From assembly GCF_000282515.1 (NCBI RefSeq), contig NZ_AKJD01000061.1, positions 1 through 64,000 on the forward strand: DNA of 64,000 bases. Direction: 5' to 3'. Every line of letters begins with the position of its first letter. Positions within the stretch are counted from its first letter, which is position 1. Source of the stretch: Pseudomonas sp. GM80. GTDB taxonomy: Bacteria; Pseudomonadota; Gammaproteobacteria; Pseudomonadales; Pseudomonadaceae. A program made the translations under genes and the position numbers. The notes beneath the pieces were generated by a model. It was not told the DNA's origin and did no database searches. It saw only the letters and a list, made by a program, of their open reading frames with translations. Below, one piece after another: positions 11,466-20,005 of this stretch.

Positions 11466-13355
11466 ATGAACAAAAATCTGCGCTTCAGCCATAAAATTTT
11501 GCTTGCCGCCGCCCTCATCGTCATCGCCGCCTTCGCCTCGTTTACGCTGTACAACGACTGGCTACAGCGCAACGCGATCCGCGATGACCTGAACAACTAC
11601 CTCAACGAAATGGGCGAGGTCACCGCCGGCAACATCCAGACCTGGCTCAGCGGTCGCATTCTGCTGATCGAAAACGCCGCCCAGAACATCGCCATCAACC
11701 CGGAACCGGCCAACGTCGCCAGCCTGCTGGAACAGAAGACCCTGACCTCGACGTTCATGGCCACCTATCTGGGCGATGCCACCGGGCACTTCACCATTCG
11801 CCCGGACACGAAAATGCCAGACGGTTTCGATCCGCGCGTGCGCCCTTGGTATAAAGGTGCCGAGAGCAGCAGCACCTCGACCCTGACCGAACCGTACATC
11901 GACGCCGCTACCGGGCAACTGATCATCTCCATCGCCACCGCCTCGAAAAAGGCCGGCCAGAGCGTCGGTGTGGTAGGCGGCGACTTGAGCCTGCAATCGC
12001 TGGTCGATACCCTCGCCGCCCGCGATTTCGACGGCATGGGTTATGTGTTCCTGGTCAGCGCCGACGGCAAGATCCTCGTGCACCCGGACAAGGCCCTGGT
12101 GATGAAATCACTCAAGGAAGCCTATCCACAGGACACCCCGCGCATCAGCAGCGATTTCAGTGAAGTCACCGTTGATGGCAAGACCCGCATCGTCACCTTC
12201 GCGCCGATCAAAGGCCTGCCGTCGGTGAACTGGTACATCGGATTGTCGGTGGACAAGGATCAGGCGTTCGCGATGCTCAGCGAGTTCCGCACCTCGGCAG
12301 TGATTGCAACAATCATCGCCGTGGCGATCATCATCGCGTTGCTCGGCATGCTGATCCGCCTGCTGATCCAGCCGCTGCACGTGATGACCCGCGCCATGGA
12401 AGACATCGCCGACGGTGAAGGCGACCTGACCAAACGCCTGACCATCGTCAATAACGATGAATTCGGCATTCTGGGTACCGCTTTCAACCGTTTCGTCGAG
12501 CGTATTCACAGTTCGATCCGCGAAGTGTCGTCAGCCACCGGCCAGGTCAACGAAGTGGCGCTGCGCGTGGTCGCCGCGTCGAACTCGTCGATGTACAACT
12601 CCGATCAGCAAGCCTCGCGCACCAGCAGCGTGGCCGCCGCGATCAATCAGCTCGGCGCCGCCGCGCAGGAAATCGCCCGCAACGCCGCCCAGGCTTCGAA
12701 TCAGGCCAGCGATGCTCGCGGCCTGGCAGAAGACGGCCAGCAAGTGGTGGATCGCAGCATCAAGGCAATGAACCAGCTGTCGAGCATGCTCAGCGCGTCG
12801 AGCAGCAACATCGAGTCGCTGAACAGCAAAACCGTGAACATCGGTCAGATTCTTGAAGTCATCACCAGCATTTCCCAGCAAACCAACCTGCTGGCGCTCA
12901 ACGCGGCGATTGAAGCGGCGCGTGCCGGTGAGGCTGGCCGTGGTTTCGCGGTAGTCGCGGATGAAGTCCGTAACCTCGCGCACCGCACCCAGGAATCGGC
13001 GCAACAGGTGCAAACGATGATCGAGGAGCTGCAAGTGGGCGCCCGTGAATCGGTGAGTACCATGAGCGACAGCCAGCGCCACAGTCAGGACAGCGTGGAG
13101 ATCGCCAACCTTGCCGGGGAACGCTTGAACAGCGTGACGCAGCGCATTGGCGAAATCGACGGGATGAACCAGTCGGTGGCCACGGCGACTGAAGAGCAGA
13201 CTGCCGTTGTCGAGTCGATCAACGTTGATATCACCGAGATCAACACGCTGAACCAGGAAGGCGTGGAGAACCTGCAGGCGACGTTGCGGGCTTGCTCGGA
13301 TCTGGAGCAGCAGGCTTCGCGGTTGAAGCAGTTGGTGGGTAGTTTCCGCATCTAA
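11466..13355 (+). CDS. Methyl-accepting chemotaxis protein, PctA/B/C-like dCache amino-acid receptor
   Basis: 629 residues. A membrane segment lies at about 10-30, a periplasmic double-Cache domain at 35-275, a second membrane segment at about 278-300, then HAMP and the signalling domain with the hairpin tip [42 protein letters not shown]. The known amino-acid-binding motif of PctA maps onto the same residue numbers here: Arg126, Trp128, Tyr129, Tyr144, Asp146 and Asp173 are present, while position 121 is Phe instead of Tyr. It should therefore sense amino acids or related amines at the inner membrane and feed CheA. No SD problem; a FliA-type promoter precedes it. A class A REP follows and ends in a T run. 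Confidence 0.93.
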   Translation: MNKNLRFSHKILLAAALIVIAAFASFTLYNDWLQRNAIRDDLNNYLNEMGEVTAGNIQTWLSGRILLIENAAQNIAINPEPANVASLLEQKTLTSTFMATYLGDATGHFTIRPDTKMPDGFDPRVRPWYKGAESSSTSTLTEPYIDAATGQLIISIATASKKAGQSVGVVGGDLSLQSLVDTLAARDFDGMGYVFLVSADGKILVHPDKALVMKSLKEAYPQDTPRISSDFSEVTVDGKTRIVTFAPIKGLPSVNWYIGLSVDKDQAFAMLSEFRTSAVIATIIAVAIIIALLGMLIRLLIQPLHVMTRAMEDIADGEGDLTKRLTIVNNDEFGILGTAFNRFVERIHSSIREVSSATGQVNEVALRVVAASNSSMYNSDQQASRTSSVAAAINQLGAAAQEIARNAAQASNQASDARGLAEDGQQVVDRSIKAMNQLSSMLSASSSNIESLNSKTVNIGQILEVITSISQQTNLLALNAAIEAARAGEAGRGFAVVADEVRNLAHRTQESAQQVQTMIEELQVGARESVSTMSDSQRHSQDSVEIANLAGERLNSVTQRIGEIDGMNQSVATATEEQTAVVESINVDITEINTLNQEGVENLQATLRACSDLEQQASRLKQLVGSFRI

Positions 13356-13360
13356 GATTG

Positions 13361-13428
13361 AAAGATCGCAGCCTGCGACAGCGCCTACCGGGATTCGAAT
13401 GTAGGCGCTGCCGCAGGCTGCGATCTTT
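13361..13428. repeat. REP palindrome, class A
   Basis: Inverted arms starting AAAGATCGCAGCCTGC and ending GCAGGCTGCGATCTTT. The left arm differs from the right by a few bases (GCGACAGCGCC against GGCGCTGCCGC). Followed by a T run, so it may terminate the chemoreceptor transcript. Confidence 0.9.
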
Positions 13429-13521
13429 TTGCATCTGCCCCCCCCGTTGTAATCCCGACCGAACATCTATTCTGGATAAAGGTCAACCAAGGGAGAACCA
13501 CGCAGCGGAGGGTTGATCACC

Positions 13522-14634
13522 GTGCACATCGCCGACATCACCATGTTCTACGCCCCGGCCAGCGGTGGCGTACGGACGTATCTGGATGCCAAACATCGTC
13601 GCCTCGGCTTTAAGCCTGGCATTCGTCACAGCCTGTTGATCCCCGGTGCGCATTTCGGCGAAGACGACGGCGTTTACACGGTTCCCGCCCCCGCCCTGCC
13701 CTTCGGCAAGGGCTATCGCTTCCCGCTGCGGCTCGCGCCATGGCGAAACGTCCTGCAGGATTTACAGCCCGATCTGATCGAAGTCGGCGATCCGTACCTC
13801 ACCGCCTGGGCCGCACTTGATGCGCGCCGGCAACTCGACGTGCCGGTGATCGGTTTCTATCACTCGGACCTGCCGCTGCTGGTCGGCAATCGCATGGGCC
13901 ATTGGCTCACGCCGAATGTCGAAGCCTACGTCACCAAGCTCTACGGCAATTTCGATCGAGTGCTGGCGCCAAGCCAAGTCATGGCCGACAAGCTCAGCAG
14001 CCTCGGCGTAAGCAATGTCTTCGTGCAACCGCTGGGCGTCGATTTGCAAATTTTTCATCCGCACGCTGGCGACCGTAATCTGCGCGCCGAGTTGGGCCTC
14101 GCCGAAGACACGCGCCTGCTGATCTTCGCTGGACGAGGCTCGAAAGAGAAAAACCTGCCAGTGCTGCTCAAATGCATGCAGCGGCTGGGCCCGCGTTATC
14201 ACCTGTTGCTGGTTGGCTCGTCGATGCCCGCCGTGGTGCCGGACAACGTCAGTGTCATCGATGAGTTCTGCCCGGCCCCACGGGTCGCGCAATTGATGGC
14301 CAGTGCCGATGCGTTGCTGCATGCCGGCGATCAGGAAACCTTCGGCCTGGTGATTCTTGAAGCCATGGCCTGCGGCATTCCGGTGGTGGCCGTGGCGGCT
14401 GGCGCGTTTACCGAAATCGTCAATGAATCGTGCGGCCTGCTTTGCACGCCGAATCATCCGCAGGCCATGGCCAATGCGGTGCGTGAGCTATTCAGTCGTG
14501 GCAACACCCGGCTTGGCCAGCAAGCCCGCCAACATGTCGAACAGCATTACGCCTGGGACACGGTAGTGGACAGCCTGCTGGGTCACTATCACGCCGTGCT
14601 CGGTGATTCGTTGCCCAGAGTTGCCAATGGCTGA
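13522..14634 (+). CDS. Glycosyltransferase family 4 (GT-B)
   Basis: 370 residues from the GTG at 13522, which has GGAGGG nine bases upstream; the in-frame TTG at 13513 directly abuts that SD and is unlikely. The N-terminal Rossmann domain has the acceptor loop APASGGVRTYL; the C-terminal domain has the nucleotide-sugar segment IFAGRGSKEKNLPVLL and the EX7E motif in QETFGLVILEAMACGIPVVA. This is typical of retaining GT4 enzymes such as mannosyl- or glucosyl-transferases that act on lipids. It overlaps the next gene by 8 bp, and the three-gene string with a polysaccharide-deacetylase-fold protein and an MprF-type membrane protein suggests synthesis and handling of a glycolipid or envelope glycan. 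Confidence 0.9.
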   Translation: MHIADITMFYAPASGGVRTYLDAKHRRLGFKPGIRHSLLIPGAHFGEDDGVYTVPAPALPFGKGYRFPLRLAPWRNVLQDLQPDLIEVGDPYLTAWAALDARRQLDVPVIGFYHSDLPLLVGNRMGHWLTPNVEAYVTKLYGNFDRVLAPSQVMADKLSSLGVSNVFVQPLGVDLQIFHPHAGDRNLRAELGLAEDTRLLIFAGRGSKEKNLPVLLKCMQRLGPRYHLLLVGSSMPAVVPDNVSVIDEFCPAPRVAQLMASADALLHAGDQETFGLVILEAMACGIPVVAVAAGAFTEIVNESCGLLCTPNHPQAMANAVRELFSRGNTRLGQQARQHVEQHYAWDTVVDSLLGHYHAVLGDSLPRVANG

Positions 14635-15403
14635 GCCCCTCGCCAAACCCGCCGTGTTGCTGGTGCTGCACGATGTAGCACCTTCGACGTGGGCGGATTA
14701 CCAGCCGTTTGTCGAAGCGATCGACGCCCTGGGCAACGTGCCGATGACGTGGCTGGTCGTGCCGGACTTCCACCGCCACGACACGCTCGACGCTCATCCG
14801 GCGTTTTCTCGAATGCTCAGCGAACGCGTGGCACGCGGTGATGAACTGGCGCTGCACGGTTATTACCATGACGATCAGGAACCCGGCCCGCACACCCCGC
14901 GAGACTGGTTTATGCGCCGCGTTTATACCCACGAAGGCGAGTTCTATCGGTTGTCCCACGACGCCGCCCTGACCCGCCTGCGCGCCGGTGTCGAAATGTT
15001 CCAGCGCCACAACTGGCCACTGCACGGTTTCGTCGCCCCGGCCTGGCTGATGAGCGACGGCACCCGCCAAGCCTTGCGCCAATTGCCGCTGAGTTACACC
15101 AGCGACCCGCAACATCTTTATCTTCTGCCGGACTTCACCCCCGTACCCGCTCCCGGTCTGGTCTGGAGCGCGCGCAGTGCCTGGCGTCGAAGCCTGTCAA
15201 AAATGCTCAGCGATCAGCGGCAACAGCGCTGGCGCCAGGCGCCGGTGATTCGGCTAGGCTTGCACCCCGTGGACATGCGTCACCGTTTTTCCCGTGATTA
15301 TTGGCTGCACACTCTTCAACAACTGCTGGCGGATGGACGCGTACCGATGAGCAAAATCAACTGGCTGGCACAACAGCGCGGTCAACTGGAACACGTCGCA
15401 TGA
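14627..15403 (+). CDS. DUF2334 polysaccharide-deacetylase-fold protein
   Basis: 258 residues from the ATG at 14627, inside the end of the glycosyltransferase gene. The start VLLVLHDVAPSTW holds the His-Asp pair, and ELALHGYYHDD holds the second metal motif His-Gly-x-x-His, as in DUF2334 members of the NodB-like deacetylase fold. GFVAPAWLMS and RLGLHPVDMRH match the later catalytic motifs. It has no signal peptide, so it would act in the cytoplasm or at its face of the inner membrane. Substrate unknown; by context it would remove an acetyl group from the sugar added by the preceding GT4 enzyme. It shares ATGA with the next gene. Confidence 0.88.
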   Translation: MAEPLAKPAVLLVLHDVAPSTWADYQPFVEAIDALGNVPMTWLVVPDFHRHDTLDAHPAFSRMLSERVARGDELALHGYYHDDQEPGPHTPRDWFMRRVYTHEGEFYRLSHDAALTRLRAGVEMFQRHNWPLHGFVAPAWLMSDGTRQALRQLPLSYTSDPQHLYLLPDFTPVPAPGLVWSARSAWRRSLSKMLSDQRQQRWRQAPVIRLGLHPVDMRHRFSRDYWLHTLQQLLADGRVPMSKINWLAQQRGQLEHVA

Positions 15404-16395
15404 GTCGCGGCATTCTGTTACTGATCGGCTTGCTCGCGGCAGTGCTGATCCCGGTGGTGCTGGGCGGCGGCGAAATCTGGGCGCGTTTGCAAAGTTTTCC
15501 GCTGCACTGGCTGCTGGTCATGTTCGGCATGATCCTACTCTGCTGGGGCATCAATACCTTGCGTTTACGCTTGTTGCTCGGCGATCAGTGCGAGCGCGTC
15601 ACGCCACTGAAAAGTCTCGGCGTGGTCATGGCCGCTGAGTTCGCCTATTGCGCCACACCCGGCGGCAGTGGCGGGCCGCTGACGATCATGGCGTTACTGG
15701 CGCGCAGCGGCGTACGTCCGGCGCGTGGCAGTGCGGTGTTTGCCATGGACCAGCTCAGCGATTTGCTGTTCTTTCTCTGTGCGTTGAGCGGGATTCTGAT
15801 TTACGCGCTGTTCCAGCACCTCAGTGATCGCCTCGAATGGCTGCTGATGGTCAGCGCCGTGTCGTTGTTTGGCGGCCTGTTCAGTTGCGTGTTGCTGGCA
15901 CGTTACCACCGCGCCCTGATCCGTCTGAGCGGTCGTCTGTTGGCGAGGATGAACGTCAAGGCCGGTACCCGTCGCCGTTGGGCGCGCAAGCTGCTGCACT
16001 TTCTCGCCGCGTTTACCGACACGTTGAAATTGCCCTGGCAAACCCTGGCCAAGGTGTTCGCCCTGACCTGCGTGCATTGGCTGCTGCGCTATAGCGTGCT
16101 GTATCTGGCCCTGCGCGGGCTGGGCGCAGACTTGCAATGGGCGTGGAGTTTTCTGGTGCAGATGCTTTCGCTCGGCGCCGGGCAGTTCAGTCTGTTGCCA
16201 GGTGGCGCGGGGGCGGCGGAATTGACCTCGGCGGCCCTGTTGGCGCCGATGGTGGGGAAATCGACGGCAGCAGCGGCGATTCTGATCTGGCGGGTGGTGA
16301 CGTATTACTTTTATCTGGTAGTAGGGGGACCGGTGTTTTTGTTGATGCTGGGTCGGCCGTTGCTGAGGAAACTGATGAAGGTGCGTCAAGCTTAA
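15400..16395 (+). CDS. Lysylphosphatidylglycerol synthase transmembrane-region (UPF0104/DUF2156-less MprF-like) protein
   Basis: 331 residues, start set by the ATGA overlap with the DUF2334 gene. About eight hydrophobic segments run through the protein, and the conserved blocks AAEFAYCATPGGSGGPLTIMALLARSGV and LGAGQFSLLPGGAGAAELTSAALLAP are the signature of the MprF flippase half (UPF0104). The aminoacyl-transferase domain is absent. It is an inner-membrane protein likely to move or expose a lipid; with the GT4 and deacetylase genes it forms a coherent glycolipid set. A class A REP follows directly. Confidence 0.88.
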   Translation: MSRGILLLIGLLAAVLIPVVLGGGEIWARLQSFPLHWLLVMFGMILLCWGINTLRLRLLLGDQCERVTPLKSLGVVMAAEFAYCATPGGSGGPLTIMALLARSGVRPARGSAVFAMDQLSDLLFFLCALSGILIYALFQHLSDRLEWLLMVSAVSLFGGLFSCVLLARYHRALIRLSGRLLARMNVKAGTRRRWARKLLHFLAAFTDTLKLPWQTLAKVFALTCVHWLLRYSVLYLALRGLGADLQWAWSFLVQMLSLGAGQFSLLPGGAGAAELTSAALLAPMVGKSTAAAAILIWRVVTYYFYLVVGGPVFLLMLGRPLLRKLMKVRQA

Positions 16396-16468
16396 AAGAT
16401 CGCAGCCTGCGGCAGCTCCTACAGGGATAAGGGTTCAATGTAGGAGCTGCCGAAGGCTGCGATCTTTT
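16394..16468. repeat. REP palindrome, class A
   Basis: Inverted arms AAAAGATCGCAGCCTGC... and ...GCAGCCTTCGGCAGCTCCTA on opposite strands. It overlaps the stop region of the membrane-protein gene on its left and the stop of the small minus-strand gene on its right, so both genes end within the element. Confidence 0.9.
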
Positions 16469-16644
16469 CAGGCATCCACCGTTTCATCATCAGACTCCGG
16501 TTTGAGTTGTTCCCACAATTCAGCTGCACCGGGAAACTCGGTGCCATCCTCCGGGCTCATGTCCTCCGGGTCGTAGCGACTCAAACACCCCTCGCCCAAC
16601 GTCGCCGGTGCTTTGGAAGTGGCTTTGTCCAGTGGATCGGTCAT
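16468..16644 (-). CDS. Small acidic conserved hypothetical protein (58 aa)
   Basis: ATG at 16644 with AGGA about ten bases upstream, stop at 16468. The protein is acidic, with DPLDKAT at the start, a single Cys in GEGCLSRYDPEDMSPEDG, and AAELWEQL near the end. I believe a similar short protein sits next to purU in other pseudomonads, but this is from memory. No membrane segment or known domain. It follows purU on the same strand with a hairpin in between, so it may be read through from purU or have its own promoter. Function unknown. Confidence 0.65.
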   Translation of the reverse strand: MTDPLDKATSKAPATLGEGCLSRYDPEDMSPEDGTEFPGAAELWEQLKPESDDETVDA

Positions 16645-16670
16645 GGCTTTTCCTCAAAGCAGAAATGACA

Positions 16671-16702
16671 AAGGGTCTGGACGATTGAACGCCCAGACCC
16701 TT
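16671..16702 (-). terminator. Inverted repeat, possible purU terminator
   Basis: AAGGGTCTGG (16671-16680) and CCAGACCCTT (16693-16702) form a perfect 10-bp stem with a 12-nt loop between purU and the small gene. The T run is better on the plus strand (GGTTTTT) than on the minus strand, so termination of purU would be partial. Confidence 0.5.
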
Positions 16703-16728
16703 GGTTTTTCAAGCCTGCGGGCGTTCGA

Positions 16729-17577
16729 TCAGAACACCACGGTCTTGTTGCCGTGCACCAGCACGCGATCTTCGAGGTGGTAACGCAGGCCGCGAGCCAG
16801 CACCATCTTCTCGACGTCACGGCCGAAACGCACCATGTCTTCGATGCTGTCGCTGTGGCTGACACGTACCACGTCCTGCTCGATGATCGGGCCGGCATCC
16901 AGCTCTTCGGTCACGTAGTGGCAGGTCGCGCCGATCAGTTTCACACCACGCAGGGAAGCCTGGTGGTACGGCTTGGCACCGACGAACGACGGCAGGAAGC
17001 TGTGGTGAATGTTGATGACCTTGTGTGCATATTCGCGGCACATGTCCGGCGGCAGGATTTGCATGTAGCGCGCCAGCACCACCACTTCGGCGTCGTGCTG
17101 TTTGACCAGACGCGACACTTCATCGAAGGCCGGTTGCTTGTCCTGCGGATTGACCGGCACATGGTAATAAGGGATGCCGTGCCACTCGACCATGCTGCGC
17201 AGGTCGTCGTGGTTGGAAATCACGCAGGAGATTTCGCAATCCAGCTCATCGCTGTGCCAGCGGTGCAGCAAGTCCGCCAGGCAGTGGGATTCGCGGCTGG
17301 CCATCAATACAACGCGCTTTTTCTGCTCGGTGTCGGTGATGCGCCAGTCCATCGAGAACTCTTCAGCGATCGGTGCAAACTTCTCGCGCAACACTTCAAT
17401 ACCGAATGGCAGCGAGTCGGCACGAATTTCGTGACGCATGAAGAACCAACCCACCTGATTATCCGAGTGGTGGCTCGCTTCGGTGATCCAGCCATTGTGG
17501 GCTGCCAGAAAATTACTGACTTTGGCAACGATGCCAACGCGGTCCGGGCAAGAAATCACCAGACGAAAAGTGCGCAT
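16729..17577 (-). CDS. purU: Formyltetrahydrofolate deformylase PurU
   Basis: 282 residues from the ATG at 17577 (MRTFRLVISCPDRVGIVAK is the family start; a longer in-frame start at 17613 adds an unrelated 12 residues). Residues 1-80 are an ACT regulatory domain; the rest is a formyltransferase-fold domain with the catalytic Asn-x-His-x-Ser region (INIHHSFLPSFVGAKPYHQ) and the conserved Asp in TEELDAGPIIEQ. PurU hydrolyses 10-formyl-THF to THF and formate, balancing one-carbon and purine supply. Divergent from mvaT. Confidence 0.96.
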   Translation of the reverse strand: MRTFRLVISCPDRVGIVAKVSNFLAAHNGWITEASHHSDNQVGWFFMRHEIRADSLPFGIEVLREKFAPIAEEFSMDWRITDTEQKKRVVLMASRESHCLADLLHRWHSDELDCEISCVISNHDDLRSMVEWHGIPYYHVPVNPQDKQPAFDEVSRLVKQHDAEVVVLARYMQILPPDMCREYAHKVINIHHSFLPSFVGAKPYHQASLRGVKLIGATCHYVTEELDAGPIIEQDVVRVSHSDSIEDMVRFGRDVEKMVLARGLRYHLEDRVLVHGNKTVVF

Positions 17578-17752
17578 GAGGGGAAGACTCCAGAACTTCG
17601 CAAAGGCCGCCATTCTAGCGACTGCGCGGGAAAACTGCAGTATTGATCGGCGCTGGCGTGGGTTTGGGCAGACGATACGGCTTTTTGACGGGGATAAACG
17701 TCAACGTGATGGCGCTCTAGTGGCGCCGCATCAACAGATCTTTGTGAATATC

Positions 17753-17770
17753 TGTGATGACTGCATCACA
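17753..17770. promoter_or_regulatory. 18-bp palindrome in the purU-mvaT gap
   Basis: TGTGATG, four bases, CATCACA: a perfect 7-4-7 inverted repeat in the AT-rich 339-bp gap 17578-17916 between purU and mvaT, 147 bp upstream of the mvaT ATG. The shape fits a dimeric regulator site. The rest of the gap nearer mvaT is AT-rich (for example TTTAAATAAAAACT), which is what MvaT itself prefers, so autoregulation is plausible. Confidence 0.4.
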
Positions 17771-17916
17771 CTATTTAACGGAACAATCAATTCATGCCTA
17801 TTAATCGTAACTAATTTAAATAAAAACTCCGGTTAAATGTTTACTTGATGAAACAGCCTGACTATTATTGCGGCACTGTCCCCTGCCATTCAACACCTCC
17901 ACATAAGGTAGTTCTC

Positions 17917-18294
17917 ATGTCCTTGATCAACGAATATCGCGCCACCGAAGAAGCTATCAAAGAGCTGCAAGCCCGTTTGAAGAACCTGTCGCAAGACGAC
18001 AAACTGCAAACCGAGCTGGAATTCGAAGGCAAACTGCGCACCCTGATGGGCGAATACTCCAAGTCGCTGCGTGACATCATCGCGCTGCTGGACCCAGAGT
18101 CGAAAACCAAAGCACCACGCGGCGGCGCAGTAAAAACTACCGGCACCAAGCGTGCTCGCAAAGTTAAACAATACAAAAACCCGCACAACGGCGAAGTCAT
18201 CGAAACCAAAGGTGGCAACCACAAAACTCTGAAAGAGTGGAAAGCCAAGTGGGGCGGTGACGTGGTTGAAGGCTGGGCTACCCTGCTGGGCTAA
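17917..18294 (+). CDS. mvaT: MvaT-family H-NS-like nucleoid protein / xenogeneic silencer
   Basis: 125 residues from the ATG at 17917 (MSLINEYRATEEAIKELQARLKNL is the standard MvaT start; upstream in-frame codons are not conserved). The N-terminal half is the coiled-coil oligomerisation region; the C-terminal half after a Thr/Lys/Arg-rich linker (KTTGTKRARKVKQYKNPHNGE) is the AT-hook-like DNA-binding domain with ETKGGNHKTLKEWKAKWG. MvaT coats AT-rich DNA and silences acquired genes; the Tc island in this window is a natural candidate target. Monocistronic, with a strong terminator. Confidence 0.97.
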   Translation: MSLINEYRATEEAIKELQARLKNLSQDDKLQTELEFEGKLRTLMGEYSKSLRDIIALLDPESKTKAPRGGAVKTTGTKRARKVKQYKNPHNGEVIETKGGNHKTLKEWKAKWGGDVVEGWATLLG

Positions 18295-18333
18295 GCCGCA
18301 ACGCCCGTCGCTGATTGATCGGTGACGAAAAAG

Positions 18334-18361
18334 AAACGCCAGCCAATGCTGGCGTTTTTTT
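18334..18361 (+). terminator. mvaT terminator
   Basis: AAACGCCAGC, CAAT loop, GCTGGCGTTT followed by TTTT: a textbook intrinsic terminator about 40 bp after the mvaT stop. A second short hairpin (18362-18385, ATGCCCG/CGGGCAT) follows and may serve sbcB from the other strand. Confidence 0.93.
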
Positions 18362-18393
18362 ATGCCCGACATTTATGCCGGGCATGTTCGATT

Positions 18394-19824
18394 TCAAAGA
18401 TCCAAACGTTTGCGTAATGCCTGGACATAATTCTGCCATTCATTGATCACCGCGCTCTGCATCGGCGTCGCACTAAGCAGCCATTGCTCGGCCGTGTTGA
18501 TAAATGATGTCAGGGTATTCGGCGCCCCCCATTCAGGCACCGACAAACGCTGCTGGCAAAATATTCTCCAGCGCTCTTGCTCTTCAGAATTCAACGTATC
18601 GGGAAAGTTACGCGCTCGATATCGAAAGAGTAATTCAGGCAAACGTTCATCATCGAAAGGCCATTGCTCTTGCGCTAATTGTGCCGGATCGGACGCTCTC
18701 ACTTGCTCACATAGACGGCGGTCGCGATCACCGATAAATCCGTCGTACAACTGTTGTTCCGGATCTTCGCTGGGGGTGAAATCTTCGCTGGCATAAATCG
18801 CCGCCACTTTATCTTTCCAAACTTGTTGTGCGTCAGTTAGTCGCAGTGCTCGCGCCTGATAAAGCGCCATGTCCAGACCCAGTCGCTGCTGATCTTCGGC
18901 GCGCAACACCGACAACGGTGCCACCACCGGGCAACGATTGATGTGAATCAGCTTGAGCGGTACCGGCAATTCGCCTTCGAGCAAATCGTCGCGGCGCGTG
19001 TAAAGGCGCTGGCGCAGGGTTTGCGCATCCAGGTCGAGCAAGCCCTGCGGGTCGAGGTGCAAGTCGCAGACAATCAGCGCATTGCGGTTTTTCGGGTGCC
19101 AGGCCAACGGCATGACCACGCCGACGTAACTGCGCGCCGCGGAGAAGCGCCCGGAAATATGCACCAGCGGCTGCAACAGGCGAATCTGATCCATGACCTT
19201 CTGTTTGCTGCGCAATTGAAACAGCCAGTCATAGAGCTTCGGCTGTTTCTCGCGAATCAGTCTGGCCAGCGCGATGGTCGCGCGCACATCGGATAACGCT
19301 TCGTGGGCATGACCGTGATCGATGTGGTTGGCGGCGGTCAGGCGTTCAAGCTTGAGGGTGACGCGGCCCTCGTCATCGGTCGGCCAGACCAGGCCGTCCG
19401 GGCGCAATGCGTACGCGGCGCGCACCACATCGATCAGATCCCAGCGACTGTTGCCACCCTGCCATTCCCGGGCGTAGGGATCGAAGAAGTTTCGATACAG
19501 GCTGTAACGCGTCATCTCGTCGTCGAAACGCAAGGTGTTGTAACCCGCGCCGCAGGTGCCGGGCGCGGCCAGTTGCGCGTGTACGCGAGTCATGAAGTCG
19601 GCTTCGCTCAAACCTTTTTCGGCGAGCTGGCTGGGGGTGATGCCGGTAATTGCACAGGCCGCCGGGTGCGGCAGGATGTCTTCGCTGGGCTGGCAGTAGA
19701 GGTTGACCGGCGCGTCGATTTCGTTGAGCTCGTGGTCAGTGCGAATCCCGGCGACCTGCAGCGGGCGGTCGTTACGCGGATTGATGCCAGTGGTTTCGTA
19801 GTCGTACCAGAAGATTGAAGTCAC
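18394..19824 (-). CDS. sbcB: Exodeoxyribonuclease I
   Basis: 476 residues, normal size. The DnaQ-fold exonuclease motifs are all present: Exo I DYETTG (Asp/Glu), Exo II YNTLRFDDEM and Exo III HEALSDVRATIALA (His-x-Ala-x-x-Asp). The SH3-like and C-terminal extended domains follow. ExoI degrades single-stranded DNA 3' to 5' and acts in recombination and mismatch repair. Convergent with mvaT; divergent from the RDD gene across 181 bp. Confidence 0.97.
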   Translation of the reverse strand: MTSIFWYDYETTGINPRNDRPLQVAGIRTDHELNEIDAPVNLYCQPSEDILPHPAACAITGITPSQLAEKGLSEADFMTRVHAQLAAPGTCGAGYNTLRFDDEMTRYSLYRNFFDPYAREWQGGNSRWDLIDVVRAAYALRPDGLVWPTDDEGRVTLKLERLTAANHIDHGHAHEALSDVRATIALARLIREKQPKLYDWLFQLRSKQKVMDQIRLLQPLVHISGRFSAARSYVGVVMPLAWHPKNRNALIVCDLHLDPQGLLDLDAQTLRQRLYTRRDDLLEGELPVPLKLIHINRCPVVAPLSVLRAEDQQRLGLDMALYQARALRLTDAQQVWKDKVAAIYASEDFTPSEDPEQQLYDGFIGDRDRRLCEQVRASDPAQLAQEQWPFDDERLPELLFRYRARNFPDTLNSEEQERWRIFCQQRLSVPEWGAPNTLTSFINTAEQWLLSATPMQSAVINEWQNYVQALRKRLDL

Positions 19825-20005
19825 GGGCGGTTCCTGAACTGAAGATCGGCAAAGTCTAGGCGCTCAACCCTTGTCGCGGCCAGCCTCGCGTCATTTCTGC
19901 ACGTTGCCTCACACGCGGTGCAATACATAGTGATGTCGTTTCCCCCCGAGAGGCTGCTAGCATCGGACGCACTTGCACCCCGAACAGGCGAACATCAGGT
20001 AGCCC

